64,000 nucleotides of DNA from Alteribacter keqinensis (GTDB lineage: Bacteria > Bacillota > Bacilli > Bacillales > Salisediminibacteriaceae): contig NZ_RHIB01000001.1 of assembly GCF_003710255.1 (NCBI RefSeq), forward strand, positions 1,240,001-1,304,000. The letters are read 5' to 3'. Position numbers and translations under genes: made by a program. Positions within the stretch are counted from its first letter, which is position 1. Every line of letters begins with the position of its first letter. Shown one piece after another: positions 1-9,643 of the stretch. Under the pieces are notes generated by a model, which was given only the letters and a program-made list of their open reading frames with translations, was not told where the DNA came from and made no database searches.

Positions 1-75
1 TTAAAGGACCTGACTCCTCTTTCACACGAAAAAAGGCAGGAAATCCTTGAAACATACACATTTTCAAAACCGTGA
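1..75 (+). CDS. 3' end of an unidentified plus-strand gene (partial)
   Basis: Frame 1 is open from the first base to TGA at 73-75 and encodes 24 residues ending ETYTFSKP. The composition looks like a normal charged C-terminus (many K, E and R), and a hairpin with a T-run on the plus strand follows 17 bases later, as expected at the end of a gene. Too little is present to assign a family. The gene would converge on hfq. Confidence 0.5.
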   Translation, partial: LKDLTPLSHEKRQEILETYTFSKP

Positions 76-91
76 TTGTGAGATAAAGAAT

Positions 92-142
92 CAGGGGGCT
101 GATCCTTAAGGCTAAAAACCTTATGGATCAACCCCCTCTTTT
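92..142. terminator. Bidirectional terminator between hfq and the convergent partial gene
   Basis: The arm AGGGGGCTGATCCTTAAGG pairs with CCTTATGGATCAACCCCCT, 19 bp with two C-A mismatches on one strand (G-U on the other), followed by CTCTTTTTCG on the plus strand. The T-run is better for plus-strand transcripts. On the minus strand the hairpin is followed by a weaker T-rich tail and probably ends the mutS-mutL-miaA-hfq unit. Confidence 0.75.
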
Positions 143-177
143 TCGTATCGTAACCTGAGTGATGGTACGAGACGTGA

Positions 178-408
178 TTAGCCTTCCTGGTTCAACTGCA
201 CATTCCGCTGTGGAGAGAAAGTGGAAATGGCATGTTTATACACCAGCTGCTGTTTTCCATCTGTATCTAAAATGACGGTAAAATTATCAAAGCTCTTTAC
301 AAACCCTCTAAGTTGAAAGCCGTTTAGTAAAAAAACCGTCACCGGAATATTTTCTTTTCGCAACTGGTTTAAAAACTGATCCTGAATGTTTACAGTTTGT
401 GTCTTCAT
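178..408 (-). CDS. hfq: RNA chaperone Hfq
   Basis: Sm-like RNA-binding protein of 76 aa that forms a hexameric ring and binds small RNAs and mRNAs. The protein is close to Bacillus Hfq along its length: [13 protein letters not shown] for the N-terminal helix, the Sm1 segment [23 protein letters not shown], and the Sm2 motif YKHAIST carrying the YKHA signature. The ATG at 408 is chosen because GGGAGGT lies 9 bases upstream; an in-frame start at 435 would add nine residues absent from homologues and would place the SD inside the gene. It lies 34 bases after miaA, the usual order in Bacillus, and is followed by a hairpin at 92-142. Confidence 0.97.
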   Translation of the reverse strand: MKTQTVNIQDQFLNQLRKENIPVTVFLLNGFQLRGFVKSFDNFTVILDTDGKQQLVYKHAISTFSPQRNVQLNQEG

Positions 409-442
409 CGTCTCGTGACCTCCCTGAATTGACATAATTATC

Positions 443-1381
443 TTATTCGCTGTTTAAGATCAGCTTTCCTTCTACAAATTCATGAATTTCGCGAACCTTT
501 TGCTCTGCGTCGTGTGTCATGTCAAACCAGGTAATGTCCATCTTATTACGAAACCAGGTAAGCTGGCGCTTTGCGTAACGTCTTGAATTCTGCTTAAGTG
601 CGCTCACCGCTTCTTCAAGGGTCATGCGCCCCTCCAGGTATGCGTAAATTTCTTTATAGCCGATTGCCTGGACCGACTGACAGTCTCTTACTCCGCTGTC
701 ATAAAGCCGCTTCACTTCATCAAGAAGTCCCTGTTCCATCATCAGATCCACCCGGTAATCAATTCTCTCATAAAGCTTTTCTCTTTCCATCATAAGACCG
801 ATGAGGGTGACATCATATGGAGATTCCTTTTGTGCTGTTCCTTTTTCACTGAAAGGAACCCCGGTTGTCTCATAAACTTCAAGTGCTCTGATGACTCTCC
901 GGACATTGTTTGGATGAATCGCTTCATAACTCTTGGGATCTGCATCTTTCAATTTCTCATGAAGTGCCTCTGCCCCGTGTTTTCTGGCGAACGCTTCCAT
1001 CCGTTCACGAAAACCTGCATCTTCTTTTACATCCGAAAATTCATATCCGTAAATGACCGAACTCACATAAAGACCTGTTCCACCAACAAGAAAAGGGATT
1101 TTTCCCTGACTGTGAATGTGATCAATCAAACAGGTGGCACATTCCTGAAATTCCTGCACAGAGAAAGAATCCCGGGGGTCTTTAAAGTCCAGAAGGTGGT
1201 GCTTTATTCCCTGTTTTTCTTCTTCTGTGATTTTTGCCGTACCAATATCCATCCCTTTGTATATCTGCATGGAGTCACCACTGATGATTTCTCCATTAAA
1301 TGCCTTCGCAAGGGAGATGCTGGCGGCTGTTTTTCCTACAGCCGTTGGTCCTGCTAAAACAACTATTTCTTTTTTTTCCAT
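443..1381 (-). CDS. miaA: tRNA dimethylallyltransferase MiaA
   Basis: Transfers a dimethylallyl group from DMAPP to N6 of A37 in tRNAs reading UNN codons; the i6A product is then methylthiolated by MiaB, which is also encoded in this window. The P-loop GPTAVGKT is near residue 11, followed by [18 protein letters not shown], the conserved tRNA and DMAPP binding segment, and later VGGTGLY and RRVIRALEV. The 312-aa length is normal. The ATG at 1381 has GGGTG at 6 bases; an upstream GTG at 1390 (315 aa) is possible but lacks a good SD. The gene follows the methyltransferase gene by 16 bases. Confidence 0.95.
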   Translation of the reverse strand: MEKKEIVVLAGPTAVGKTAASISLAKAFNGEIISGDSMQIYKGMDIGTAKITEEEKQGIKHHLLDFKDPRDSFSVQEFQECATCLIDHIHSQGKIPFLVGGTGLYVSSVIYGYEFSDVKEDAGFRERMEAFARKHGAEALHEKLKDADPKSYEAIHPNNVRRVIRALEVYETTGVPFSEKGTAQKESPYDVTLIGLMMEREKLYERIDYRVDLMMEQGLLDEVKRLYDSGVRDCQSVQAIGYKEIYAYLEGRMTLEEAVSALKQNSRRYAKRQLTWFRNKMDITWFDMTHDAEQKVREIHEFVEGKLILNSE

Positions 1382-1397
1382 GTTTTTCACCCGTCTG

Positions 1398-2204
1398 TTA
1401 ATCCATTATGCCATCTCTTGATTTTTCCCATACCCCAAAATGATAAGTTGCCGAGGGGCGTACAGATACAGTAAAGGAACCTTCCTCAAATCTCCGGGAG
1501 CGGTAGTGGTCCTTTAATACAACGCAAACCTTTGCAACTCTTTTCGCCTCCGACAGCACTTTCAAAAAGGACGATCCATCCTCCGGGGAACTTAATGCAA
1601 GATGCTTCAAAGGAAGAATGCCCGGTGATCCTTTTACATCCTCTTCAAACATCGGATCAAAATAAACGACATCCACACTCGAATCCGGCTGTTCAGCAAG
1701 CCAATCCAGGTGATGCCGGTTCATCACCTTTATCCGCCGCATAGCTTGATTAATCAAATCATGATTGGTCTGATAAGTACGAAGCCCCTCCTTTAAAATG
1801 TAGCTGATGACTGGATTTGCTTCTGTACCGAAAACTTTCCCAGTTTTCCCCACAGCTAAACTTGCGAGGACTGTATCACTCCCAAGTCCGAGGGTCATAT
1901 CCGCTACACTCATACCGTTTTTAAGTCCGCATGCATTTATAAAAGGGTCTTTTTTTGTCTTTAAATACGACTTCGCCCTGAACATAGCGGAGTTTGGGTG
2001 GTAAAAAAACGGTTCTGTATTCAGGTCTTTGTAATAAATAAGCCGGTTCGCTTCTGCAATGAGGACAGGTTCATTGACTTTTTTCAGCATGTTACTTACA
2101 GAATCCCGCCCTCTCGGCCGGAATTCCGCACCAAATACGCGAGCTGCTTCAGATGCGTTTTTAATCATGATTTCTGTGGCTTTCGGCGCTGTCGTTACGA
2201 TCAT
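1398..2204 (-). CDS. Class I SAM-dependent methyltransferase (YpiP/RsmJ-like family)
   Basis: A 268-aa predicted methyltransferase. Visible motifs are ADMTLGLGSDTVLAS (SAM-binding loop, about residues 98-112), GTEANPVISYI (acidic residue binding the ribose) and VVYFDPMFEE, a DPMF-type motif like the DPP(F/Y) of N-methyltransferases and typical of the RsmJ-like SAM_MT family. Substrate is unknown; an RNA guanine is an inference from RsmJ similarity. It sits 27 bases after mutL and 16 before miaA, so it is cotranscribed with repair and tRNA-modification genes. The SD is weak (GGAGAGAG, about 9-13 bases before ATG). Confidence 0.72.
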   Translation of the reverse strand: MIVTTAPKATEIMIKNASEAARVFGAEFRPRGRDSVSNMLKKVNEPVLIAEANRLIYYKDLNTEPFFYHPNSAMFRAKSYLKTKKDPFINACGLKNGMSVADMTLGLGSDTVLASLAVGKTGKVFGTEANPVISYILKEGLRTYQTNHDLINQAMRRIKVMNRHHLDWLAEQPDSSVDVVYFDPMFEEDVKGSPGILPLKHLALSSPEDGSSFLKVLSEAKRVAKVCVVLKDHYRSRRFEEGSFTVSVRPSATYHFGVWEKSRDGIMD

Positions 2205-2231
2205 ATTTGTCCACTCTCTCCAGGTTTTCTC

Positions 2232-4130
2232 TTACATGATCCGCTTGAACATTCTTTCCATTTCATACGTTGAAAAATGAAGAACGATCGGTCTTCCGTG
2301 GGGACATGTATAAGGCTCTTCGCATGTACGCAATGTCTCAAGAAGCTTGTACATCTCATCTTGTCTTAAATAGCGGTTCGCTTTAATCGCAGCTTTGCAA
2401 GACATGAGGATGGCCGCTTCTTCTTGCATTTTGGCAACATCCACAGCCTTCCCGTCAATCACAAGATCAATCATTTCACGAAGAAGTGATTCTTCCTCTC
2501 CCTTTGGGAGCCATACCGGATGAGCCCGGAGTAAATAAGTCCGCTGCCCAAAAGGCTCTAAAATGACCCCCACTGCACGAAGGCTGTCTTCGTTTGCCAG
2601 AATCAGAGATTCTTCTTTTTGTGTGAATTCAAACGTAAGCGGTACGAGAAGATCCTGCAGCCTCGGGTCCACTTCCCCGACTTTTTCCCGGAAGTATTCA
2701 TATTTAATCCTTTCCTGGGCGGCATGCTGGTCAATAATATAAAGCCCCTCATCATTCTGGGCCATAATATATGTGCCGTGCAGCTGCCCGATCGGATACA
2801 GTGTCGGCATGAGACCGTCGGCATCCTCTTTTGCTTTTGTTTCCTCTGCATGCCCTGACACCGTTTCTCTTACCTGTTCTGCCTGTATTTTTACTTCAGG
2901 AGTGGTGATCTGCGGCTCTGCAGGATGAGGTTCAGGTTCCTGTCTTTTTGGTTCCAACGGCTCAAGCAAGGTTTCTGTTTCAAGCTCGGGCTTAGGTTCT
3001 TCATCATTACGGATAACCGGTTTATCGCTTACCTCTTCCTGATGGCTTTTCATGACCGGATTTTTCGCAGCTCCTGAAAAGCGCAGGGGTACTTGTTCAC
3101 TTTTTTGTTTACGGGCAGGTGTCTTTTTAACATCAGGTATAAGAGTGGTTTTTTTAAACGTATCTTTAATTGTTTTTGCAATCAGTTCAGTAAGCTCCTG
3201 CTCTTTACTGAGCCTTACTTCAAGTTTTGACGGATGGACGTTCACATCAATAAGGATCGGATCCATCGTGACACTCAGGACAACCACAGGGTGACGCCCG
3301 ACAGGAAGAAGCGTATGATAGCCTTCGTGAATCGCTCTTGAAACCGCAAAGTTTTTTACAAAACGGCCATTGATTAATAGAGAGATATACGACCGGTTTG
3401 ACCTGGTGATTTCAGGCTTGGCAATATAGCCTTCCACGGAAAAGTCCAGGGAGGAAGCCTCTACCTTAAGCATGTTTTTTGCCACTTCGGTTCCGTAGAT
3501 CGAAGCAATCACCCTGAGGCGGTCATTGTTTCCGTTCGTTTTTATAAGAGTTTTCTCATTATGATACAGCTCAAAGCTGATCCCCGGGTGTGCGAGGGCA
3601 AGACGGTTTATTACATCTGTTGTATGTCCCAGTTCTGTATGGATTGTTCGCAGGTACTTGAGTCTTGCAGGAGTGTTGAAAAATAAGTTTTCAACGGTTA
3701 CTTCCGTTCCTTTTCTTGCCGGTGCTTTTCCTTTGTCTGTCGTTTTACCGCCCTGGAAGGAAATAAACCGCCCTTCCCCTTCTCCCGTACTTGTTGTAAG
3801 TGTCAGATGGCTGACTGAAGCAATACTCGGCAGTGCCTCTCCGCGAAATCCAAGAGTTGAGATATGAAAGAGGTCTCTGTCATTTTTGATCTTACTTGTG
3901 GCATGCCTGAAAAAAGCCGTTTCCAGGTCATCTTCTTCTATGCCCTTCCCGTTATCCAGCACGCGGATGGAAGCCAGTCCACCTTCAGAGAGGTCAACAC
4001 GGATCTGAGTACTGTCTGCATCAATGGCGTTTTCCACCAATTCCTTTACAACAGATGCAGGACGTTCCACCACTTCCCCTGCCGCTATTTTGTTGGACAG
4101 CTGGTCGTCCAGCTTCCGAATGATTCCCAT
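2232..4130 (-). CDS. mutL: DNA mismatch repair protein MutL
   Basis: Mismatch-repair ATPase and nicking endonuclease that works with MutS. The N-terminal GHKL ATPase is intact: [10 protein letters not shown] with the catalytic Glu near residue 30 and Mg-binding Asn34, DNGKGI, and [14 protein letters not shown] low-complexity linker rich in P and E spans about residues 340-430. The C-terminal dimerisation domain carries [12 protein letters not shown], the DQHA(X)2E(X)4E metal-binding motif of endonuclease-type MutL, plus SCKAAIKAN and CPHGRP near the end. Lengths of 627-640 aa are usual; here 632. GGAGG precedes the ATG by 9 bases, and the gene starts 19 bases after mutS. Confidence 0.97.
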   Translation of the reverse strand: MGIIRKLDDQLSNKIAAGEVVERPASVVKELVENAIDADSTQIRVDLSEGGLASIRVLDNGKGIEEDDLETAFFRHATSKIKNDRDLFHISTLGFRGEALPSIASVSHLTLTTSTGEGEGRFISFQGGKTTDKGKAPARKGTEVTVENLFFNTPARLKYLRTIHTELGHTTDVINRLALAHPGISFELYHNEKTLIKTNGNNDRLRVIASIYGTEVAKNMLKVEASSLDFSVEGYIAKPEITRSNRSYISLLINGRFVKNFAVSRAIHEGYHTLLPVGRHPVVVLSVTMDPILIDVNVHPSKLEVRLSKEQELTELIAKTIKDTFKKTTLIPDVKKTPARKQKSEQVPLRFSGAAKNPVMKSHQEEVSDKPVIRNDEEPKPELETETLLEPLEPKRQEPEPHPAEPQITTPEVKIQAEQVRETVSGHAEETKAKEDADGLMPTLYPIGQLHGTYIMAQNDEGLYIIDQHAAQERIKYEYFREKVGEVDPRLQDLLVPLTFEFTQKEESLILANEDSLRAVGVILEPFGQRTYLLRAHPVWLPKGEEESLLREMIDLVIDGKAVDVAKMQEEAAILMSCKAAIKANRYLRQDEMYKLLETLRTCEEPYTCPHGRPIVLHFSTYEMERMFKRIM

Positions 4131-4149
4131 CTCCGGGTTCCTCCCTTCG

Positions 4150-6798
4150 TTACTTCCTCAGCTTTTGCTGCAATTGATGAATGGCTTGAATCGCCTCAAA
4201 TGGCGTGACGTGCAAAAGGTCCATGGATTCAAGTTCCTTAATTACGTCCTTCTCTTTTTTCGACAGTTCCCTGTTACGTTTTTCAGCCTTTTTTTCGTCC
4301 TTAAACAGCGTACTGTCAAACAACGCCAGCTGACCCTGATCTTCATTTACGGAAGATGGGGCACTTTCTGTTTCCAGGATACCTGCTGCAACAGGTACTT
4401 TCTCAGGTAAAACCTCTTTATTGTCTGTGTTTTCAAGCTCTTCAAGAATCACTTTAGCCCTCTCGATGAGTTTCTCCGGAAGTTCTGCAAGCTGTGCCAC
4501 ATAAATGCCGTAGCTCCGGTCTGCGGAGCCGTCTACTACTTTGTGAAGAAAAACGACTTCACCGTCTTCTTCAGAAGCGGAAACGTGAACATTCTTGAGT
4601 TTATCAAGCTCACTTTCGAGAGCAGTCAGTTCATGATAGTGGGTTGAGAAAAGAGTCTTCGCACCGATTTCATTATGAATATATTCCATTATCGCCTGTG
4701 CCAGGGCCATTCCGTCATAAGTTGACGTCCCCCGTCCGATCTCATCGAGGAGAATCAGACTCTGATCCGTGGCTTTTGAAACAGCATGCTTTGTTTCCAT
4801 CATTTCAACCATAAACGTACTTTGTCCCGAAGCAAGGTCATCGGCCGCTCCGATCCGTGTAAAGATCTGATCAAACACAGGGAGCGTTGCTCTGGATGCA
4901 GGAACGTAACATCCAATCTGCATCATGACTGAACACAGGGCAAGCTGCCTCATATACGTACTTTTACCTGCCATATTCGGACCGGTAATTAAAAGCATCC
5001 CGCTTCGCTCGTCCAGTTTAATGTCGTTTGGTACGTAATCGCCCTGCTCTATGACTTTTTCCACCACAGGGTGACGTCCGTCCACTATGTCTACTGTCCC
5101 TTCACTGCTAAGGTCCGGACGGGTAAAGTGATTGTCTTCGCTAACTTCGGCAAAGCTTTGGAGCACATCAAATGTACTAATGACCTTTGCGAGTTTCTGC
5201 AACTTGGCAATATATCCTTTAACCTCTTCTCTTACAGACAGAAACAGTTCATATTCAAGCTTTCCGCTCTTTTCTTCGGCTTCAAGGATCAATGCTTCTT
5301 TCTCTTTCAATTCAGGCGTAATAAACCGCTCTGCGTTTGAAAGGGTCTGCTTTCTCTCATAGCGCCCTTCCGGAAGGGAGGAGGCATTGGCTCTCGTGAC
5401 TTCGATATAGTATCCGAAAACTTTATTAAATCCTACTTTTAACGACTTAATTCCGGTTTCCTGGCGCTCTTTCTGTTCAAGAGCCGCAATCCATGACTTT
5501 CCATTTTTCATGGCATCCCGGTATTCATCAAGCTGACTGTTGTATCCGTCCCGGATCATGCCCCCTTCGGTTATGGAAATACCAGGCTCGTTCATGAGGC
5601 TCTTCTCCAGGAGCTGCTGAAGTTCCGTACAGCGGTCTACACCAGCCATTAACTGATCAGCATAGGAGTGCTCAAGACGGTGGACGGTTTCAAATATCGC
5701 CGGGACCCGCTCCAGTGATTTTTTCAGCTGAATCAGATCACGGGCATTCACATTGCCGAACGAAACCTTTCCGGAAAGGCGTTCAAGATCATAAACATCC
5801 CGGAGATTTTCTTTTAATTCTTCCCGCTCAAAAAAACGGTCCATTAATACTTCTACAAAACCAAGGCGGTTCTCGATCTGGTTTTTATCAAGCAGGGGCC
5901 GCTCAATCCATTGTTTAAGGAGTCTTCCTCCCATTGCAGTAACGGTTTTATCCAACAGCCATAAAAGAGATCCGTGTTTCTTTTTTTCCCGGATCGTCTC
6001 GGTCAGTTCAAGGTTTCTTTTGGAGTGTACGTCAAGCTTCATAAAATCTTTTGCAAAATAAAAGGCGGCTGGCTGCAAATGGTCAAGTGACCGCTTTTTT
6101 GTTCTGTACAGATAGTTTAATAGTCTAACAACGGTTAATCTATGTTTTTCGTCCTCAATATTGTGAACGAGACGTGTCATTTCGCCAACACTTGCCGTAC
6201 TGCTTTCTTCAGAAAACGTGACATGAAGGATATGGGAAATACGCTTTCGTCTCTCTTCAGGAAAAGCAGGAGGTATGACAATTTCCTTTGGTGTGTAGGA
6301 GGCTGCTTCATGAATCACGTCGTACAGCGATTCGGTACAGGTGACACGTACCTCCCCTGTTGTTAAATCAGCGGCAGCCAGGCCGAACTGGCCTCCTTCA
6401 AATTCAGACAAAGAAAGAAGATAGTTGTTTTCTTTCTCCTGTATTGTTGTCCCTTCCATTACTGTTCCCGGGGTAATGAGCTGGACAACTTCCCGCTTGA
6501 CGACCCCTTTTGCCTGGGCCGGGTCTTCTGTCTGTTCACAGATAGCTACTTTATAGCCTTTCTCGATAAGCTGGGTAATGTACCCTGAGCATGCATGGTA
6601 AGGAACACCACACATAGGGATTTTATCTTCCCCTTTTCCTCTCGCTGTCAGCGTAATCTCCAGCTCTTTGGCCGCTTTTACCGCATCTTCAAAGAAAAGC
6701 TCGTAAAAATCACCTAATCTGAAAAATAAAAAGGCCTCCTCGTACTCTGCCTTTATCTTTAAGTATTGTTTTATCATCGGGGTTTGTTGTTTCGACAT
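4150..6798 (-). CDS. mutS: DNA mismatch repair protein MutS
   Basis: Recognises base mismatches and small loops and recruits MutL. The mismatch-reading Phe-x-Glu motif is GDFYELFF (F31, E33). The C-terminal ABC-type ATPase has Walker [10 protein letters not shown], the Walker B region [14 protein letters not shown], and STHYHEL as the H-loop. The C-terminal tail ends in the usual small helical region ([16 protein letters not shown]). The 882-aa length is in the MutS1 range. GGAGGA lies 7 bases before ATG. It heads the mutS-mutL-methyltransferase-miaA-hfq series, with only 55 bases separating it from the ligase gene upstream, so read-through from that unit is possible. Confidence 0.97.
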   Translation of the reverse strand: MSKQQTPMIKQYLKIKAEYEEAFLFFRLGDFYELFFEDAVKAAKELEITLTARGKGEDKIPMCGVPYHACSGYITQLIEKGYKVAICEQTEDPAQAKGVVKREVVQLITPGTVMEGTTIQEKENNYLLSLSEFEGGQFGLAAADLTTGEVRVTCTESLYDVIHEAASYTPKEIVIPPAFPEERRKRISHILHVTFSEESSTASVGEMTRLVHNIEDEKHRLTVVRLLNYLYRTKKRSLDHLQPAAFYFAKDFMKLDVHSKRNLELTETIREKKKHGSLLWLLDKTVTAMGGRLLKQWIERPLLDKNQIENRLGFVEVLMDRFFEREELKENLRDVYDLERLSGKVSFGNVNARDLIQLKKSLERVPAIFETVHRLEHSYADQLMAGVDRCTELQQLLEKSLMNEPGISITEGGMIRDGYNSQLDEYRDAMKNGKSWIAALEQKERQETGIKSLKVGFNKVFGYYIEVTRANASSLPEGRYERKQTLSNAERFITPELKEKEALILEAEEKSGKLEYELFLSVREEVKGYIAKLQKLAKVISTFDVLQSFAEVSEDNHFTRPDLSSEGTVDIVDGRHPVVEKVIEQGDYVPNDIKLDERSGMLLITGPNMAGKSTYMRQLALCSVMMQIGCYVPASRATLPVFDQIFTRIGAADDLASGQSTFMVEMMETKHAVSKATDQSLILLDEIGRGTSTYDGMALAQAIMEYIHNEIGAKTLFSTHYHELTALESELDKLKNVHVSASEEDGEVVFLHKVVDGSADRSYGIYVAQLAELPEKLIERAKVILEELENTDNKEVLPEKVPVAAGILETESAPSSVNEDQGQLALFDSTLFKDEKKAEKRNRELSKKEKDVIKELESMDLLHVTPFEAIQAIHQLQQKLRK

Positions 6799-6853
6799 AA
6801 TCTTCCTCCAGCTCGCATCATTCGTCGGTTTATTATAACATACGCACGACTGT

Positions 6854-7909
6854 TCATGAGAGAGGAATACGCGCCTTTGCCACCCAGGAATAAAAGTCTT
6901 CTATCTTTTTTTTGTCCCCCGGTTTAGGGAACTTTTTGATAAGAGATTGAAATACATTCTGCACAAATCCCTCTGCTGTATTTAAGTCCCCGCTGTGATA
7001 GGAACGGACAACTGCATCCGGAATATCAAAATAAGGAAGAAGCTCATTCTTAACCACCCACTCCACCCAGGTAAACAGCGTCAGACTTCCCGGAATCCGG
7101 CCGTACCATGAAGAAAGAGTCCGGTACTCAAATCCGTTAAATGAATTGGACCTCACATTTCCGAGTCCTCCGTAACGAGAATTTCTTCTTTCCTTTCCCC
7201 CAGCCCCGTCCACCAGTGACATTGGCAGTGCTACAAGTGTATCCAGCTGGCTCGTTTTTTTAAAGGATGGACAGAGGTTTCCAAAGTGAAGATGCCCCCC
7301 GAGAAAAAACCTGTCCCTCGGATTGGAGGTGGATATCGTTTCATAGGAACTGTTCCCTACCCTCTTTTCCTGCCGGGAAAAAAGTGTAAGGAGGTTTTCA
7401 TGCAGCTCCCTGCTGCTGAATCCTGGTGCCGGATGGAGTTCAAATACAGGCTTATAAAAAGTATGTCCTTTTCGGATAAGAGCGCCGTCTGTATGCTCTT
7501 CTGCTTTATCACGGTTGATCATCAGACTTTGAAACATTCCGGTCTTTTTGCAAAGAATCATATATTCAACGTCAGCCCCGAACGTGACCGGTTCCTTTAC
7601 TTTCTTCCTTTTATACATTGTTGTCGTATTCTCTTTCAGGTCAGTTATGATAATCTTTTTTCCTTCCCGCTGAAGTTTACAATAAAACCCGGGCAGCTTT
7701 TGTGCGTAGGCTGCCCGAAATGCGGTATCGATCATTTCCTGTCCCATATAATAATTTTTCAGTTGATGAACGGATATTGTCTGCCGTTCCTGATACGGGT
7801 AAGTAATCGAAACGGACTCGGGCTCATATTCAAAACTTCTTACTTCCATACGAAAAAAACGCCGGTTTTCCTCTCCGGCGTCCAGTTGAAATGCTTCAAG
7901 ACGGTTCAA
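6854..7909 (-). CDS. Putative COOH-NH2 ligase (phiEco32-like amidoligase, type 2)
   Basis: A 351-aa protein whose core [18 protein letters not shown] and GGHLHFG segments match my knowledge of the phiEco32-type amidoligase group of the glutamine-synthetase/GCS fold (Pfam COOH-NH2_lig), which forms amide bonds between a carboxylate and an amine using ATP. That family is known to occur beside cotE in Firmicutes and has been proposed to act in spore coat or cell-wall modification; the position here, between cotE and mutS, fits. The substrate is unknown. An in-frame GTG at 7915 is directly abutted by GGGAGGG, too close to serve it, so the TTG at 7909 (spacing about 7) is the better start. Confidence 0.68.
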   Translation of the reverse strand: MNRLEAFQLDAGEENRRFFRMEVRSFEYEPESVSITYPYQERQTISVHQLKNYYMGQEMIDTAFRAAYAQKLPGFYCKLQREGKKIIITDLKENTTTMYKRKKVKEPVTFGADVEYMILCKKTGMFQSLMINRDKAEEHTDGALIRKGHTFYKPVFELHPAPGFSSRELHENLLTLFSRQEKRVGNSSYETISTSNPRDRFFLGGHLHFGNLCPSFKKTSQLDTLVALPMSLVDGAGGKERRNSRYGGLGNVRSNSFNGFEYRTLSSWYGRIPGSLTLFTWVEWVVKNELLPYFDIPDAVVRSYHSGDLNTAEGFVQNVFQSLIKKFPKPGDKKKIEDFYSWVAKARIPLS

Positions 7910-7946
7910 TGGCACCCCTCCCTGATAATCAGATAAAAAGAAATAA

Positions 7947-7968
7947 GGAAGAAGAGGTTTCTTCTTCC
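7947..7968 (-). terminator. Terminator of cotE
   Basis: The perfect arms GGAAGAAG and CTTCTTCC are followed on the minus strand by TTATTTCTTTTT. It lies 9 bases past the cotE stop and overlaps the leader of the ligase gene, so expression of that gene may depend on partial read-through. Confidence 0.7.
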
Positions 7969-7976
7969 CTAAACTC

Positions 7977-8549
7977 TTATTCTTCTAGGTCTCCCATCAG
8001 GAAGTTAGGATCCAGATCTTCAAATGCCTCGTCTTCTACATCGTAATCCCAGATTTTTTCATCCCAGCTGTCGCCGGAAAAATCAGGATTGCAGTAAACA
8101 CACACTTTTGTTTCCCCGATGACCTCTACCATGAATTCTCTTTCAACCTGAACGTTTACATCGGTAGCATTGCCTGCAATTGTGGCCTCCAATGTATTCG
8201 GCTGCTGTATCGCCCGGGCAAGCACTTCCATCTCTTCAGAGAGGACGTTCTTATCCTGTAAAGCCAGAGGTACTACATCTGTGTAGGCAACTGTTTCAGT
8301 AGCCACATTTGTTTTCGTATTGTTGTCATACGAATACCAGATGTTAATGTCGTACTTCCCGTTCACTTCGATAGCGTCTCCCTTTTTCTCTGCATCATAC
8401 TTGTGGTTGATGATCCAGCACCCTAAAATGCTGGTCGGCTTATGCGTAGGACTGATATTGTGACTTGCTTGAGAAAACTTCCTTCCTTTTCCGCACACAG
8501 CCTTAGTAATAATCTCTCTGTAATTAAGCTCTTTGTCGCTTAGTGACAT
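7977..8549 (-). CDS. cotE: Spore outer coat morphogenetic protein CotE
   Basis: CotE forms the layer on the forespore surface onto which the outer coat assembles. The 190-aa protein shows family-typical stretches: YREIITKAVCGKGRKFS at the N-terminus, SILGCWIINHKY, and VNGKYDINIWYSY, then a strongly acidic C-terminus (DSWDEKIWDYDVEDEAFEDLDP). B. subtilis CotE is 181 aa. GAGGAGG lies 7 bases before ATG. In B. subtilis cotE is driven by sporulation sigma factors; I could not confidently place a SigE or SigK site in the 450 AT-rich bases upstream. It lies next to mutS and an amidoligase gene. Confidence 0.95.
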   Translation of the reverse strand: MSLSDKELNYREIITKAVCGKGRKFSQASHNISPTHKPTSILGCWIINHKYDAEKKGDAIEVNGKYDINIWYSYDNNTKTNVATETVAYTDVVPLALQDKNVLSEEMEVLARAIQQPNTLEATIAGNATDVNVQVEREFMVEVIGETKVCVYCNPDFSGDSWDEKIWDYDVEDEAFEDLDPNFLMGDLEE

Positions 8550-8994
8550 GCCGTTCCCTCCTCAAACAAATAATTGACTCTCGGCAATCCAAAAACCTAG
8601 GAATCATGACAGTTTCATATGCATCCTATGCGGGACATTTGACCAGTGTGATAAAAAGTTTTGTACTGCGTTACTTCAGCCTATGTGAACAGATGCTTTT
8701 TGCTACTGCGCTCCACCTTTACAGTAAGTTCAATTATGTATATGAGGTGTTTTGCTTGTTCATGCATTTTGTTTTATTTCGAAGAAGAGAAATTATGTGT
8801 TTCATATATATGATTGAGTACGGTATGTGAAATATATCAAACCGGGAATGGTGTCTCTGTTTTTTTGTGGTAGGCAGTCCAGCTGGGCTTTTCTGTTATG
8901 GAATGAAAAAACGCCTTATCATGCGGTCAGGCTGGAATAAAACCCAGTTAAAAAGATTGCCCTCACCATTGATGAGAGCCAAATAAAAGTATTC
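8550..8994. other. AT-rich upstream region of cotE without a recognisable gene
   Basis: No open frame here has a convincing SD. A 95-codon frame starting inside cotE (8543-8830, plus) looks like chance. The stretch contains several CATA-type hexamers compatible with sporulation -10 elements, but none with a good -35 at the right distance. The rest of the gap to ricA is taken by a repeat copy and a terminator. Confidence 0.5.
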
Positions 8995-9141
8995 AGAAGC
9001 GGGCGACGAGCGGTTACTACAATGATAAGCTGCGAGTTGTTTCGACGCCGGTATCTGCGTAGAGTTACTGGTAGAGGAAGAAGCAGGCATAAGCCACCTG
9101 CAGGCTCACCGGTGCCACCGCTGCAATGAGCGTAAATCAAC
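8995..9141 (-). repeat. Dispersed intergenic repeat, copy A
   Basis: Read on the minus strand it starts GTTGATTTACGCTC, continues through GTGAGCCTGCAGG, TGCTTCTTCCTCTACC, CTACGCAGATA, and CAACTCGCAGCTTAT. It aligns nearly end to end with the copy at 38438-38622 in the opposite orientation. It sits between cotE and the ricA terminator. Confidence 0.75.
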
Positions 9142-9170
9142 ACCTGACTTTAACAGAGCCATCACAAAAA

Positions 9171-9210
9171 GAAAAGGCTGTCGAAAAGAAACTTTCTCGA
9201 CAGCCTTTTC
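9171..9210 (-). terminator. Terminator of miaB-ricA
   Basis: GAAAAGGCTGTCGA pairs perfectly with TCGACAGCCTTTTC, followed on the minus strand by TTTTTG. It lies 16 bases past the ricA stop. Confidence 0.88.
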
Positions 9211-9225
9211 AGGCGGTTTTTATGA

Positions 9226-9642
9226 TCAGCATCCGGAGTTAAACGGGTTTTTTGTTGTAGTTCCCTGCAATACGTCTCCACCGGTGGATTTAATAATTTC
9301 ATCTGTAACGCTGTTTGAGATCGTAGTAGAAACAAGCTGTAAAAGACCGTTTACTTCTGTCTGGGACTGCTTGAATTCTTTTACAATCGGAATTTCGTCA
9401 AGTTCATCCTGAAGGGCGTCAATTTTTGCTTCAACTTCTTTTAGTCCCTCAGTTTTATTGTAGTGCTGCAGGTTTACGGCTTCTTTCTGGAGCTTTTTAA
9501 TCTGTCCGATAATTTCCTGAACACGGAGATTTTCATTGATTTGAAGTTCAGCACGTTTGAAGAAATCAACTTCTTCTGTTTCTGCCATCACTTTCGCAAG
9601 TTCTTTCGCTTTTTCAATAACTTCTTTTTTTGTATGTGCCAT
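9226..9642 (-). CDS. ricA: RicA (YmcA), Y-complex subunit
   Basis: Subunit of the RicA-RicF-RicT complex, which carries iron-sulfur clusters, acts with RNase Y in mRNA maturation, and affects sporulation, competence and biofilm formation in B. subtilis. The 138-aa all-helical protein shows the conserved TEEVDFFKRAE, QIKKLQKEAVNLQHY and EIPIVKEFKQSQTEVN stretches and ends in a Cys (NPFNSGC), matching the cluster-linked C-terminal cysteine of the family. Only one base separates the miaB stop from its ATG; the SD GAGGTG lies in the miaB end, so the two are translationally coupled. RNase Y, its partner, is encoded at 20042-21610. Confidence 0.92.
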   Translation of the reverse strand: MAHTKKEVIEKAKELAKVMAETEEVDFFKRAELQINENLRVQEIIGQIKKLQKEAVNLQHYNKTEGLKEVEAKIDALQDELDEIPIVKEFKQSQTEVNGLLQLVSTTISNSVTDEIIKSTGGDVLQGTTTKNPFNSGC

Positions 9643-9643
9643 C

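Noticed and set aside
4150-6798. Several plus-strand frames of 60-180 codons antisense to mutS, mutL, infB, korA and others
   Set aside because: They are mirror frames of strongly conserved genes and have no SD or domain motifs.
8543-8830. 95-codon plus-strand open frame upstream of cotE
   Set aside because: It begins inside cotE on the opposite strand, has no SD, a chance-like composition, and no recognisable motif.
8896-9143. Minus-strand frames of 64-74 codons in repeat copy A
   Set aside because: Same repeat unit as at 38.5 kb with a different open frame; no SD.
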